Part shown: piece after piece, positions 45,752 to 56,221 of the stretch
Layout of the letters: every line of letters begins with the position of its first letter
Position numbering within the stretch: position 1 is the stretch's first letter
DNA from: Linderina pennispora
Taxonomy: Eukaryota; Kickxellomycota; Kickxellomycetes; Kickxellales; Kickxellaceae
NCBI RefSeq assembly: GCF_002104995.1
Contig: NW_024468259.1
Location: 186,001 to 250,000 of the forward strand
Length of the DNA: 64,000 bases
Reading direction: 5' to 3'
Notes under the pieces: generated by a model
The model's input: the letters and a program-made list of their open reading frames with translations, nothing else
Told to the model about the DNA's origin: nothing
Database searches by the model: none
Made by a program: the position numbers and the translations under genes

Positions 45752-48700
45752 TCCACCAGGGCCAGCTGAGAACTCCGGTCTCTGCGAGGAAATTCGCTTG
45801 AAAAAGGTCCGCAGTCGGTTCCCGCTTACTACACTCTTGAATGGCGTTCCATCCAACTCTGACAGGAGGTACACATTCGGGTTCGGTTGCGCCAACACAC
45901 GGTAAGGTCCCTGCCAGCGTGGCAAGAACTTCCTCTCCTTCGTCGTCATCCATTCGTTGGCCTTCAACAATACCAAGCTTCCCACATCATATGAGGTCTT
46001 TCGCAGCATCTTCGTTCGATCGTAGTACGTCTTGGCTTGTAGTCGGGAGTCATCAAGTGCAATGCCAGCAACTTCACGCATGCAAGTGCTCAACATTAAT
46101 TGTCGAGATCGATAGGCAAGCAGCTCCTCGGTCGTCGTCACTGCATCCCAATCGAAGACAACCCAAGTATCATGCGCAACATCCACAGGTAAAGCACAAG
46201 TCTGCCCATATAGCAGTTCATATGGCGCATAACCGGTCGTGCGTTTGGCAGTGATCCTGTCAGCCCATAGAACAGAAGGCAAGTACCGTGGCCAATTCGC
46301 CCAATCTTGTGGCATCAGAAGATTCTTGGCCATCGCTCCTGTCAATACTGAGTACCCTCGCTCCACCATACCATTCGTCGCGGGATGATATGCCGTAGTA
46401 TATGACATATGCACACCATCCTTCTCCAAAGCTAGTCGCACGACGCTATGCCACAACTCTCCTCGATCGGCCACTATCTGTGCAGGTACGCCGAATCTGC
46501 AAATCACCGACTCGTACAGAAACTGGTACACCTCTGCAGTCTCCTTGGTCTTCAGCGCTTTTGCCTCGACCCATCCAGTAAAATCGTCACGCGCCACAGC
46601 CACATACTGGTAACCATCAGAACTCTGTGGCCACATCACCAGATCGACACCCACCCTAGAGAACAGTGATGATCCCAAGTTTGGATTCAATGGTGCAGCA
46701 CTCTCCCGCTTGTCAAACAGCTGACAGACTGGGCAGGTTTTTACCCAGTTGGCAGCATCTTTCAGCATGCTGGGCCAGTCGAATCGCTCCTGTAGCACTC
46801 GTTGTAAAGCCCGAATCCCTCGATGCCCTGCTGGATTTCCCTGATGCACTGCTGCTAGAATTCGACGCTGTTCGGCAGAATCCAGCACAACCCTGGCTGG
46901 CATATTGGTCTTGCGTCGTCGGAACAACAACCCTTGATGAAAAAAGTAGCGTTTAGCTTGCTCACGAATTCGACGCCGTCCTCGCGCATCCTCTGGTAAG
47001 TCTCCTGTAGATAAGAACTCGACTAGCGGGCGCCAATGGTCACTGGCGACTGCGTCCAAGTGGCTAGCCTGATACACTTGGTCTAATCCTAAATAGGCAA
47101 AGGTAGAACAGGCAACTCCAACTGAAACAGCATGCACTGCACTCCCATCATCAGTTCCCACATATTCGGCACGGCTTAATCCATCAGCTACTACATTCTT
47201 GTCCCCAGGTATATGGCGCACATTGAAGTCGAACATGAGTAGGTAAGCGATCCACCGAGTAGCGACATCTGAAGGGAGATCTGGCTTGGCAAGCATACCA
47301 AGTACTGGCTTGGCATCAGTCTCAAGGACGAACCGGGTCCCATAGAGATATCGCCGCAACCTTTTTACCATCATCATCAACCCATAAAGTTCCCGCTTGA
47401 CCTGCGCATATCTTGTCTGTGGTCCCTTGAATGTGTAACTCTCGTACCGGATAACATAACGTTCTCCATTCTTGTCCACCTGCCCTAGCACTGCACCAAC
47501 ACCCATCGGACTTGCATCCACTGTCAGAATCAGAGGTCTGTCGGCGTCATTATACTCAGCTGGTCTCAAAATCGGCGATGTCATTAGGACCTGTCTCAGC
47601 GTGTCGAAAGCTGTTTGCTGCTCCTGACCCCATATAAATGGTTGCGACTTCCGTGTTAACAGGTATAGCGGCTCAGCAAGAAGAGCAAAATCGGAGACCC
47701 ATGCACGGTAGAAAGCACAAGTAGCAATGAATCGGCGGACGCCTTGGACATCCTTGGGTGGCAACCAGTCACGTATTGCAGCGACATGGTCACCAGTGGG
47801 TAATCGACCCTCTGGTGTGCACAGATATCCCAGAACCTCAACCTGCTGCATACCAATGAATGTCTTTGCTCCGCTTACTGTCAGACCGGCTTCAGCGAGC
47901 TTACGAAACACACGGCACACATCGTCAGCATGTTGTCGTACAGCATCACGCACTTCCCTTTGCTCAGCTATCGGCAGCGTGCCTCGTGGTCCCAGGATAA
48001 TGCCGTCATCGATAAAGATCCGCACCAGGTGAGGAATATGCTCTCTCAGTATCGTGGTCATAATACGCTGGAAGTGACCCACAGAATTGCACCACCCCAT
48101 GGGGAGCCGCGTCATCCGTAGTAGGCCCAGAGGGGTCTCAAGAGCCATCTTGTCCCGATCCCGCAGATCGACTGGAATTTGGTCATATCCGCTGTACAAG
48201 TCGAATGTCGTCAATAGGGCGCGTCCACATACATCCTCGGCAATCTCGTCTCCAATCGGCGGTTTCCCAGCATTTCGGATAGTTACTTGATTCAGCGGCT
48301 GTAAATCCTGAATAAACCGCAGCTTAGACTTGTCCTTCTTGGCAATGACAAACCATCGGTTTGCATATGCACCTATGGCTGGCTCTAGTACTCCCGCATC
48401 TAGCTTTGTCTGGAGAAGTTCGACAACTCGCTCGTATAGCCCTTTGGCGACTGGGTATGCCCTGTACTGCCATGGCTTATGCTCCACAGTAGGAATCCGC
48501 ACAGGTGGCTCAACGTCATCGACTAATAATCCCATCTCGCTATCGTTGAATGCAAACGCTGCTTGCACATCTGGTAACATTGTCCGAAACATATGGACCT
48601 CAGCCTGCGTTAGTGCTCCATCACCTATATGCATCTGATCCAATTTCTTGCTATCCAGCACGGTCCCAGGGCTCTTCGCTTTGGGCATATGTGAGCGACT

Positions 48701-51268
48701 TAGTTGCATCTCCTCAGGTAACTCGGCGTCGACTGGTCGAACCTTCTGCGCAACAGGTTTGTACTTGGCCCCAGCACATACTCGAAAAACGCGCTGTACT
48801 AGCTCTGCATGAGCAACTACTTCCTCATCTTCCCCAAGTTGAAATGACTGATGACTAAGCGGTCCAACAACGTCCTGGTCTAGAATCGGAAAGGCAGCGA
48901 CTGCAGTCCCATCAGCTACGAAATAATGGCGTACTCCATCCAAGCAATCGACCTTGAAATCGGCGACATGTAGATATGGAAGTCCTAATAAAACCTTGAA
49001 ACCCATGTCAGGATATGCATGTAGTGTGGTTCTCACCAGAGTATTGCCAATACGAATTGGAACATCCTGTGCCTCCAAACTGGTACGCTTCTTTCCGCTG
49101 TTCACATCAAACATTGTGTGCACAATGCCCACAGTGGTCAGCGGCAGACCCACAGCCTTGGCCCAGTTGACATCGATCACATTGACTTCAGACCCAGGAT
49201 CTGCGATGATCTCGACTCGTTGGTTGCCCACATTTCCCCACACAACAGCTGATCGCAGTGAAGAAACCCCATTGATGGCAATAAGCTCTAACTGCCTTGC
49301 ATACTGGTCACGTTCGCGCTCTGTCATCTGCCTAGTTTTTGGCTCCGCCACCCTTGTGTACTCTATAGCCCGATTGACTTGGCTCAGAGTCCCCGTTGCT
49401 GCAGCTGCGCTGTTTGTATGCACAGAAATATGTCCACTATTGCCAGTTGCTGCCGCTGTCGCTGTCTCTGTTGCATTCCTTGCACTCTGACCATTCGCTG
49501 TTACCTCTGTTGCTGCTGTGGGAACATCTCGACGCTTCCGTACTATCGCCTTCTGCATAACGTCACGTGCCTCAGAGCTGATGCCAAGCAGGGTACCTAG
49601 CGGAATCTCTACTTTAGTACCTGCAAGCAACTTCCTCACATCATCCTTCTTCGCATCCATCTCGAAGTCAGAAGCAAGGTAGAACTGCGCCGGTGGTCTG
49701 CTCTGGGGCTCAGTCCTTGTATAGACTTCTCGCATCTCAGGACGATTCGCAACAATCGGGATAGGCCTAATAGTATCAGTAGATACATTGCCATCATTGT
49801 CACCCATCACCTGCTCTCTACCCTGCAGCCCATTGTTGCTGGTTCCTGAAACGCGTTCCTCGCTGTCAACAGAATCCCTTCTGTTTGCTCCTAAGCCGCT
49901 GGTCACATCAATAGCCGTAGTCACCTCAGGAGCACTAGTGGCAGCTGTAGTAGCTGCCTCCTCAGTACTGCCATTGCTTGCTGCTGCTGCACGAGTCGTG
50001 GGTGGTCTAGCATATGGCTGAGTGCGTCGTCCTCCAGTACTAGTAACTTCTGGTATCCCATGGGTATTCGTGCTGGGCCGCCCACGGCGAGCAGCCCATA
50101 CAACTTTTCCCTCATCGTCATCCTCCTCCTGATCCACTAATCTGCTCTGGTTGCGAATCAGTCTAGCAGTTGCCTGAGAGGCCTCATAGCGCTGCTTCAC
50201 TAGTGCAATCATTCCGCCATTACGGTAGTTGGGATCTATCTCTAGGCCATCTGGCCAGCAGACAAGACGATCCTTAAGCACCACTTGGTTAGCACGTAAG
50301 GCAGTGGTCAGCTCTTGACACTGCCCCTTGTTGTGTGCTTCGCTAGCACAGAACACGCAATAGGGACTACGATTCATAGCTGGAGAAACCGTAGTCTTCG
50401 GTGCCGCATTCCCTGTGGTCAATAGTAGCGCCAATTTCTCGAACTCCTTGGACAGTACATCCATAACCTCAGTCTTGGCACTATCACTGCTCGCTGTTGC
50501 CTCCACTGATCTTTTGTCAAGAGTGGTATTGACAAAAGCATCAGAAGGCAACCCTGGTACTGCGTCGTCACCATTCACAGATGTCATAAGGTCACCGACC
50601 TCATATTCCGTCGACTCGTATTCATCGGCATACTTGTCCAGTGCATCTGCGAAGTCCACAAAGGTCTTGTTGGCATTGTAGATATGCAACACCTGCTCAC
50701 GCCATCTCATAGGAAGTCTCTTGAAGAGATAGCGGCGCTTCATCCCATCTGTCAGCCCATCGATACGGCTCAACAGAGTGCGCATACGATAGATCTCAGC
50801 TGAGGGCGCAAGACGGTCAAAGGGCTGACTGAACTGCTCCTCAACACACTTCAGCAGATAATCACTGTCATCTCTCCCTAGGCTAAGTAGCTTGCGGATG
50901 CTCCTCTGGAGCAAATCCCACTTGATCTCCTGGCCCTTGAACTCAATGTAGAGGATCTTACGATCAGGCTCAGGCATTGCAGCAATCACACGACTACACA
51001 GGAGTGGCTCTGCAATAGCCCCATCTCGCAATAGAGTGCTGTACTCACTCAGAAGGTAGGCACCATTCTGACGGGTGAACTTTTCAGCATGCCAGTTGGG
51101 CAGTGATGCATAGCTGGGAATCCCCCCCCGTCGGGCTCCATTTGTCGTGTCTGCAGCGAGCAGCATTTCCTCCTGGTCGGAGGTGACTGCTCCCACAGAG
51201 GGTTGGGGGGCATTCGGGCTTGCTGTACCTGCCCCTCTCGGCGTACTCGGAGAAGTAGGCATCGTCAT
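45674..51268 (-). CDS. Gag-Pol polyprotein of the Ty3/gypsy element
   Basis: A single uninterrupted frame of 1864 residues, with no frameshift or stop between gag and pol. Gag-like N-terminal part (1-330) with a CCHC zinc knuckle C304-x2-C307-x4-H312-x4-C317. Protease active site ADPGS with D690. Reverse transcriptase about 940-1130 with the catalytic FIDD at 1085-1088. RNase H with LTVDAS (D1251). Integrase zinc site H1475, H1482, C1512, C1515 and catalytic triad D1542, D1601, E1636 within YHPATNGMVER. A GPY/F module (LPRWQGPYRVL) is near 1782-1792, and no chromodomain follows. The frame starts in the 5' LTR and ends in the 3' LTR. Later methionines (for example M98) are possible starts if the leader is longer than inferred. 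Confidence 0.93.
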   Translation of the reverse strand: MTMPTSPSTPRGAGTASPNAPQPSVGAVTSDQEEMLLAADTTNGARRGGIPSYASLPNWHAEKFTRQNGAYLLSEYSTLLRDGAIAEPLLCSRVIAAMPEPDRKILYIEFKGQEIKWDLLQRSIRKLLSLGRDDSDYLLKCVEEQFSQPFDRLAPSAEIYRMRTLLSRIDGLTDGMKRRYLFKRLPMRWREQVLHIYNANKTFVDFADALDKYADEYESTEYEVGDLMTSVNGDDAVPGLPSDAFVNTTLDKRSVEATASSDSAKTEVMDVLSKEFEKLALLLTTGNAAPKTTVSPAMNRSPYCVFCASEAHNKGQCQELTTALRANQVVLKDRLVCWPDGLEIDPNYRNGGMIALVKQRYEASQATARLIRNQSRLVDQEEDDDEGKVVWAARRGRPSTNTHGIPEVTSTGGRRTQPYARPPTTRAAAASNGSTEEAATTAATSAPEVTTAIDVTSGLGANRRDSVDSEERVSGTSNNGLQGREQVMGDNDGNVSTDTIRPIPIVANRPEMREVYTRTEPQSRPPAQFYLASDFEMDAKKDDVRKLLAGTKVEIPLGTLLGISSEARDVMQKAIVRKRRDVPTAATEVTANGQSARNATETATAAATGNSGHISVHTNSAAAATGTLSQVNRAIEYTRVAEPKTRQMTERERDQYARQLELIAINGVSSLRSAVVWGNVGNQRVEIIADPGSEVNVIDVNWAKAVGLPLTTVGIVHTMFDVNSGKKRTSLEAQDVPIRIGNTLVRTTLHAYPDMGFKVLLGLPYLHVADFKVDCLDGVRHYFVADGTAVAAFPILDQDVVGPLSHQSFQLGEDEEVVAHAELVQRVFRVCAGAKYKPVAQKVRPVDAELPEEMQLSRSHMPKAKSPGTVLDSKKLDQMHIGDGALTQAEVHMFRTMLPDVQAAFAFNDSEMGLLVDDVEPPVRIPTVEHKPWQYRAYPVAKGLYERVVELLQTKLDAGVLEPAIGAYANRWFVIAKKDKSKLRFIQDLQPLNQVTIRNAGKPPIGDEIAEDVCGRALLTTFDLYSGYDQIPVDLRDRDKMALETPLGLLRMTRLPMGWCNSVGHFQRIMTTILREHIPHLVRIFIDDGIILGPRGTLPIAEQREVRDAVRQHADDVCRVFRKLAEAGLTVSGAKTFIGMQQVEVLGYLCTPEGRLPTGDHVAAIRDWLPPKDVQGVRRFIATCAFYRAWVSDFALLAEPLYLLTRKSQPFIWGQEQQTAFDTLRQVLMTSPILRPAEYNDADRPLILTVDASPMGVGAVLGQVDKNGERYVIRYESYTFKGPQTRYAQVKRELYGLMMMVKRLRRYLYGTRFVLETDAKPVLGMLAKPDLPSDVATRWIAYLLMFDFNVRHIPGDKNVVADGLSRAEYVGTDDGSAVHAVSVGVACSTFAYLGLDQVYQASHLDAVASDHWRPLVEFLSTGDLPEDARGRRRIREQAKRYFFHQGLLFRRRKTNMPARVVLDSAEQRRILAAVHQGNPAGHRGIRALQRVLQERFDWPSMLKDAANWVKTCPVCQLFDKRESAAPLNPNLGSSLFSRVGVDLVMWPQSSDGYQYVAVARDDFTGWVEAKALKTKETAEVYQFLYESVICRFGVPAQIVADRGELWHSVVRLALEKDGVHMSYTTAYHPATNGMVERGYSVLTGAMAKNLLMPQDWANWPRYLPSVLWADRITAKRTTGYAPYELLYGQTCALPVDVAHDTWVVFDWDAVTTTEELLAYRSRQLMLSTCMREVAGIALDDSRLQAKTYYDRTKMLRKTSYDVGSLVLLKANEWMTTKERKFLPRWQGPYRVLAQPNPNVYLLSELDGTPFKSVVSGNRLRTFFKRISSQRPEFSAGPGGCRASTTSGLEAPSRAPELPDDLMPE
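51123..51140 (-). other. Candidate primer-binding site
   Basis: Two bases (AA) after the 5' LTR comes TGGAGCCCGACGGGGGGG. TGG would pair with a tRNA CCA end, and the next bases with an acceptor strand GUCGGGC and a discriminator U. I cannot name the tRNA; it is not the alanine tRNA in this window. The site lies inside the coding frame (residues 43-49 of Gag-Pol). Confidence 0.6.
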
Positions 51269-51617
51269 AATAGTGTTTGGAAATATAATAAATTGAGGTC
51301 ACAAATATGGAAAGTCTGTTCAGCGGTCGTCGGTCGTTCTCTCTGTCTTTCGTCGATTATGTTTTCTCTGTCTGTCTACAATCCATACCTTTTATAGTAG
51401 GATATTACCCCACTCAACACGGCGACGTCGACTACATTTGTCAGCGTCGGGCACTTATGCACAACCATGGAAGGTCGCGACATACATACCACCCATATAT
51501 GGCGTATCGGGTGGCGCAGTAGCAACCAGTCGTTGTCGATCACTCGGGCATCAGATCATCGGGCAATTCGGGGGCTCGGCTCGGAGCTTCAAGCCCAGAC
51601 GTCGTAGACGCACGACA
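51143..51617 (-). repeat. 5' LTR of the Ty3/gypsy element
   Basis: 475 bp. It carries a TATA box at 51388-51396, and the gag-pol frame opens at 51268, so its last 126 bp encode the first 42 residues. Confidence 0.95.
51388..51396 (-). promoter_or_regulatory. LTR TATA box
   Basis: TATAAAAGG on the minus strand within the 5' LTR. Transcription would begin near 51360, some 90 nt before the gag-pol ATG at 51268, which fixes the approximate U3/R boundary. The same box recurs in the 3' LTR near 45522-45530. Confidence 0.65.
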
Positions 51618-51621
51618 CTTC
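51618..51621. repeat. Target-site duplication, right copy
   Basis: CTTC immediately outside the 5' LTR, identical to 45273-45276. Confidence 0.8.
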
Positions 51622-52532
51622 GAGGGTTGCACAGAAATTTCTGTATTTGTTGAAAGTGTGCACATGACCTGACTGCCAAAAACAACCAATACTTCAAGTG
51701 TCTGATTGCTGCAATCACACTTCCTCGCTAGGACATAGCATACTATCCACAATGTATTTAGGTCTGTCGTCTTTCCGACTGTGTGAATAGGTGACACGGT
51801 GTTATGCTTGCATAGTGCTATACAATTTTGAACACTGGCTGCAGCCATCATCCGTACCCATGCTTGCAGCATGCCTAGTGTGCAAACCACTTGTGTAGCT
51901 GGTGGTATACCATATACAGGCATACCCCATGCGTCTCTTCCATTTAGTTGATTGCCAGATATAATTTCTAGGTGCGTGATCGACTAGTTTCATGCGCAAA
52001 CAGAGTATCAGGACCAGACATCCCTTCCCTCTATGAGGAGGATGGCATCCTGTCCAAGTGCCAGTATTTGCGCTGATCCTTCACATCCTTTTGCTGGCTG
52101 GCAATCTGTTGGTTGGCAGACATTGTGGTTGTCATTGGGCCAAGCTCGCCATGATTTATTTGTGAGCGAAATTTTTTCCTCACTTGGTGTCAATTGAATG
52201 CGCGAATCTAGCTCAGGCAATCTTGCAACTGCTCGGGCTATTTTGTAGTAAATGCGGTCTCTCACGGCCCATTCCGGCCTGCAGCCAGCATAATTACTGG
52301 GCCATTCCAACAGACTTTCAGCCAGCAGGATAAATCCACTCTGGAAGCATTGGTGGAGCTTATGTTTCGATTTCGTTATAGTGCTCTGACCTCCCTTACC
52401 CAGGCAGTGCAGACATACACATCTCTTTCCCGCTCCTTGCTACCCGCATCCCGAATATTATCCCAATACCTTCACTTTTCTTCCTTTCTGCCAATACGTC
52501 CTCACATTCTTTTTATATACCCTAAGCCGCAC
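51622..52532. other. Intergenic region between the retrotransposon and the receptor gene
   Basis: About 910 bp of AT-richer DNA followed by a pyrimidine-rich leader before 52533. No gene or second LTR copy is seen. This DNA was contiguous with the tRNA 5' flank before the insertion. Confidence 0.5.
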
Positions 52533-53627
52533 ATGGTGGAGACAAATATACTCTTCAGGCGTGTACCCAACGCGGATACCGCTGTTCAGGCAGCACAGCA
52601 GCTGAAGTCCACAGTCGACCCGATTGGACAGCTTGACCGGATAACAATATATGTCGGCGCATCGCTCCATGCCGCCACGCTCCTCTTACTTATCTACGCG
52701 TTCTTCAATCGCAAGTACGCACCGATTCGGGCCAAAAACATCTTGCTCACTGGGCTTGTGTTGTTTGCCGGAATAATGGTGTTTGTTGGCGATATTGCGA
52801 CCAACGGGCATGTGGAGCTGGTCGGTGTATGGTCGAAATGCAAAGTGTGGTGTCTGTGGTTCCGCGTATTCTTCGCTTACACGTTCAGCGCAGCCATCGG
52901 CATCCGCACATACGCACTATACCGCGTGTTTGTTCAGCACCAGCCGTACCGCGGATTTGGATTTTATGTGCCAATTATCGGCATGTTCGCATTGGTGCTG
53001 GCATTCTGTTTGACGACGCAGTTTATCAGCGACGAAAAGACCGTTAAATATGTGCCGGAGCTCGAGTTTTGCACGTATGTGTGGGCTTTCCGTGGTGCCT
53101 GCCTCGGGCTTTTGTGGGTGATCTGGCTGGTTGTGTTCTACTTTGTGTTTATGATCCGTAACATCACCTCGTCGTTCAACGAGCGCATCGAGTCGATCGT
53201 GTGCTGCATTCTGGCACTCACCATCATCCTATTCACTACCCTGATGCACACACTCCATCCCGAGTATCCGCTGAACCAAAGCTACCGGGTTGCCAACACG
53301 TTCATCGATTTCTGCATGTGCAATGTTGTTATAGTCGTTATCTTGGGGTACCCGTGCTTCCAGTGCATATTTAACCGCGAAAGATATCTGGAAGATTGGA
53401 CGGCAAAGCTGAGAGCCGATGGGCTGAAGAAGGAATACAAGGTTTCGACCAACACGCGATCGAACACGTACCCTTACGCGGCGATGGATGATGGCGATGA
53501 TGAGTTCCAGAAGAGTCCAGCATTCTGGGCGGCCAGAGCATCTTCATGTCAATCAATACGCACCGGCACGGGCTGGGCCAGAATGCTCAACCTACAGTTA
53601 GCAGCTAGTAGTAGTATGTTGATGTGA
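52533..53627 (+). CDS. Seven-transmembrane protein, candidate G-protein-coupled receptor
   Basis: A 364-residue protein with seven hydrophobic segments: IYVGASLHAATLLLLIYAFF, ILLTGLVLFAGIMVFVGDIA, CLWFRVFFAYTFSAAIGIRT, FYVPIIGMFALVLAFCLTTQ, GLLWVIWLVVFYFVFMIRNI, IESIVCCILALTIILFTTLM, and CMCNVVIVVILGYPCFQCIF. A short extracellular-type N-terminus and a cytosolic tail of about 70 residues fit a GPCR layout. A WSKCKVWCLWFRV before helix 3 and a Cys in the second outer loop (LEFCTYVWAF) could form the usual disulfide. No ligand or class can be assigned. The ATG at 52533 is chosen over earlier frame. The last 30 residues may be out of frame: a shifted reading gives a cleaner end (GGQSIFMSINTHRHGLGQ). 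Confidence 0.65.
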   Translation: MVETNILFRRVPNADTAVQAAQQLKSTVDPIGQLDRITIYVGASLHAATLLLLIYAFFNRKYAPIRAKNILLTGLVLFAGIMVFVGDIATNGHVELVGVWSKCKVWCLWFRVFFAYTFSAAIGIRTYALYRVFVQHQPYRGFGFYVPIIGMFALVLAFCLTTQFISDEKTVKYVPELEFCTYVWAFRGACLGLLWVIWLVVFYFVFMIRNITSSFNERIESIVCCILALTIILFTTLMHTLHPEYPLNQSYRVANTFIDFCMCNVVIVVILGYPCFQCIFNRERYLEDWTAKLRADGLKKEYKVSTNTRSNTYPYAAMDDGDDEFQKSPAFWAARASSCQSIRTGTGWARMLNLQLAASSSMLM

Positions 53628-53783
53628 TAGCTATTAAAATAATCGTTTATCTTTCAGTGTTGCTGGACAGTGATGTCATCGATGCAAGGTCTGGTAAAAT
53701 TTGGATTTGGCTTGGATCGGAAAGTTCACTCTTCTCTTTCGCAAATTCACTCCAATTTGTTAAACCGTCCAACTCTGTTGCAA

Positions 53784-56221
53784 ATGTCGCTGCTGGAGAA
53801 TGCACAAACGTTACTGGACACAGTTCTAGACACTTACTCACAGGGCCATTTGACAACCATCTATGCCGATTCAACCGCACTCCAGCTCATTAACGCTACT
53901 GCAGCCGGCGGCGTACTTGGCGTGCTCGAAGGCCACGATGGCAGGGCCATGAGAGCTCGCAACATCAAGCAGCTGGACGCAGATATACCGGTAGGGCTGG
54001 AAAGCATCGGGCTGACTGACGGCCCACATGTGCTGTTTCTACTTGGGTCAACGGACTGGCCGCAGACAGGCTTGCGAGCAATTAGGCAGGTGCTGGCAGC
54101 AAAGGGATATGAGAGGTGTACTGTGTGCGTGCCAACAAGCGAGGACCTGTGGCACGAGGCAGCAGCAGCGTTTCGGCCTGACAACTTGGGGGGCATTGCA
54201 TTCGACAAGGACAGCCTGCGTGGGGCATTGCATAGGTGGTTGCAGGCGGGCAATAGCGCAGTGGGTCGACAGGCACAGGTGGTGGCAGATGTGCAGGTTG
54301 TGCCGATGCTCGGTGCGATTGCGCTGGGCGAGGGTCTGTTTGTGGTGCCTGACAGCAGCCGGGTGTTCCCTAGCATCAGCACCGGACACGATGGGAGTGA
54401 GGACGAAGGAGCGCGGCAGATGGTCGACCGGGTAGCACTGAATGTGGCTGCAGTTTTGAACGGACTGCAGATGGAGGGCGATTTCTACTCGCTAGGTGAA
54501 ATGTCACGGCGGATTAGTCGGCGCAGCATGGGCATGGTGCGCAGCCAGAGTGGAGTCGCCGGTAAGCCCAAGGCAGCGGTAGTGTTTGTCGACCGGACCC
54601 TGGACCTGGTGTCACCATTGCACCACAGTGGCCACATCCTCGACATGCTGTATAAGGCGTTGCCCAGTCTTTCGTTGGACCAGTGCGACCACGATCGAGA
54701 AGTGGGCGGGCAGTCGCTGCTATCGACGTTCCGGGTACAGCCAGCAAATGGGGGTGTCGGTCTGTGGGAGACGCTCTTTCTGCAGGACCAGATGGTTGCG
54801 CTGCAGATTCTGCGACGTGAGCTGCTTGGCATCCTCAAGGCCGCGGATATGCAGATCGAGCAGGGCTTACCGCCCATGACAGGCAAGGCAACAGCTGTGC
54901 AGCTGCAGGCGCTTGTGGATGCGTGCTTGGGAAACCCCTCTGTGCTAGAAAAGGCCGATGGGCTAGTGCTGTTGGCACAGGCAGTGATTGATTCAGAGCA
55001 GGTCAAGGAGACCGAGAACTGGAGCCAGATTGAAGGTGCTGAAAAGACGCTAAAGCTCGTGCTTGGTGGGGTCAAGGACTCGCTGGCTGAGGCCGAGCTG
55101 GCCGACGGCGGGTTTGCAGACGACTCGGTTGCAGCCGAGATGGAGGCGGCCTGGGACCAGGTGCTCTCGAGCATTCCAGCGATCTCCTCCGCAACAGTGG
55201 CGCGGTGTGTGGCTGCAGTCAGTTCGGGGATATCTATCGAGGACGCAGTTTTCGCGCACACGCCGGCGCCCTCGATGATTCTCATGGCTGCGTCTCTGCT
55301 GGCGCCTGCCAAGTCGGGGATTTCCTTTTCGCAGCAGTCCTTGGCCGCGCAGCGGCTGGCCAATGACTTCTCGATGGTCGCGGAGGCAATCCCTCTGGAC
55401 AGGAATCAGCAGGCCGAGCAGTGGGCAGCCAGAATTGTTGACATTGCACATTCTGTCGCAGTGAGCGAGGGCATGCGGGATGGGTTAGGGCACTGGCGGC
55501 AGCTGGCGGGCCTGTCGAATGGCATGGGGGGCCTGTATGTGCCGCTGATCGAGCGCGTGGCCAGAGACTTGGCTGAGGGCGGCGGCACAGGTGACCTGGA
55601 GCACGCCGAGCAGAAGATGGCCAAAGCGAGCAAAATGCTCAAGGGTTTCGGGTAAGGAGCTAGTTCCACTCTGCCAGAAAAAAGGGCAGCTTCTGAGCTT
55701 GCTCGAGGGTCACGAGTTGCTGGCCCTTTTGGAGGAAGCATGGGAAAAAAGCCCAATTCCACCGTGTCTCTTTTTTTTTTTTGCTAGCCCTGCTGCCAGT
55801 GTAGTAGACTGGGCGTGTTTGCTTACTATCTATGCGATATCTGTGTGCTTTGGTTGACTTATCGCTGATGAATCGATGGGTACTGCAATCCACACAATTC
55901 CCGAAATCTGCCACACTTCAGGTTATCTTGCCTCGCTCACTATAATCACAATGCACTGATCGTTATTACTCACTGTCTTTTGGTTTTAGGCGGCGTCTCT
56001 TGTCAGCAGGCCACGCGACCGACACGCAGCGCACCGGACAGACGCAGGGCGATGCAATCAGCCATAGCACAATTCTGGTGTTTGTAGTTGGCGGGGTGAC
56101 ATTCGGCGAAGCTGCGCAGCTGGCAAAGCTTGCAGCAGCCGAATTCGGCGGGCGCAGACGGCTGCTGGTGGGCAGCACCGGAATCAGCACGGCGGCCAGC
56201 ATCGGCTCGCTTCTTTCATAG
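53784..56221 (+). CDS. Sec1/Munc18-family protein, SCFD2-like (two exons)
   Basis: An SM-family protein; such proteins bind SNAREs and support vesicle fusion or tethering. Exon 1 (53784-55651), intron 55652-55989 (338 bp, GTAAGG...TTTTAG), exon 2 (55990-56221), giving 699 residues. Hallmarks are VVFVDRTLDLVSPLHHSGHI (SM domain 2 DRxxDLxxPL motif) and, in exon 2, TILVFVVGGVTFGEAAQLAK, matching the SM C-terminal VFVVGGVTxxE block. Without splicing the C-terminal block would be lost. The length and divergent N-terminus fit SCFD2 better than Sec1, Sly1, Vps33 or Vps45, but this is a judgement from motifs. An in-frame ATG at 53673 would add 37 residues. Confidence 0.72.

Larger units (their letters stand above)
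45277..51617 (-). mobile_element. Full-length Ty3/gypsy-type LTR retrotransposon
   Basis: A 6341-bp element read from the minus strand: 5' LTR 51143-51617, primer-binding site 51123-51140, one gag-pol frame 51268-45674, 3' LTR 45277-45751. The LTRs begin TGTCGTG and end CACGACA, perfect 7-bp inverted ends. A 4-bp direct repeat CTTC flanks the element. Protease, RT, RNase H, then integrase is the Ty3/gypsy (Metaviridae) domain order. A polypurine tract before the 3' LTR is weak (GGTGGA). The two LTRs differ at only two adjacent bases and the coding frame is open, so the insertion is recent and the element may be active. Confidence 0.95.
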
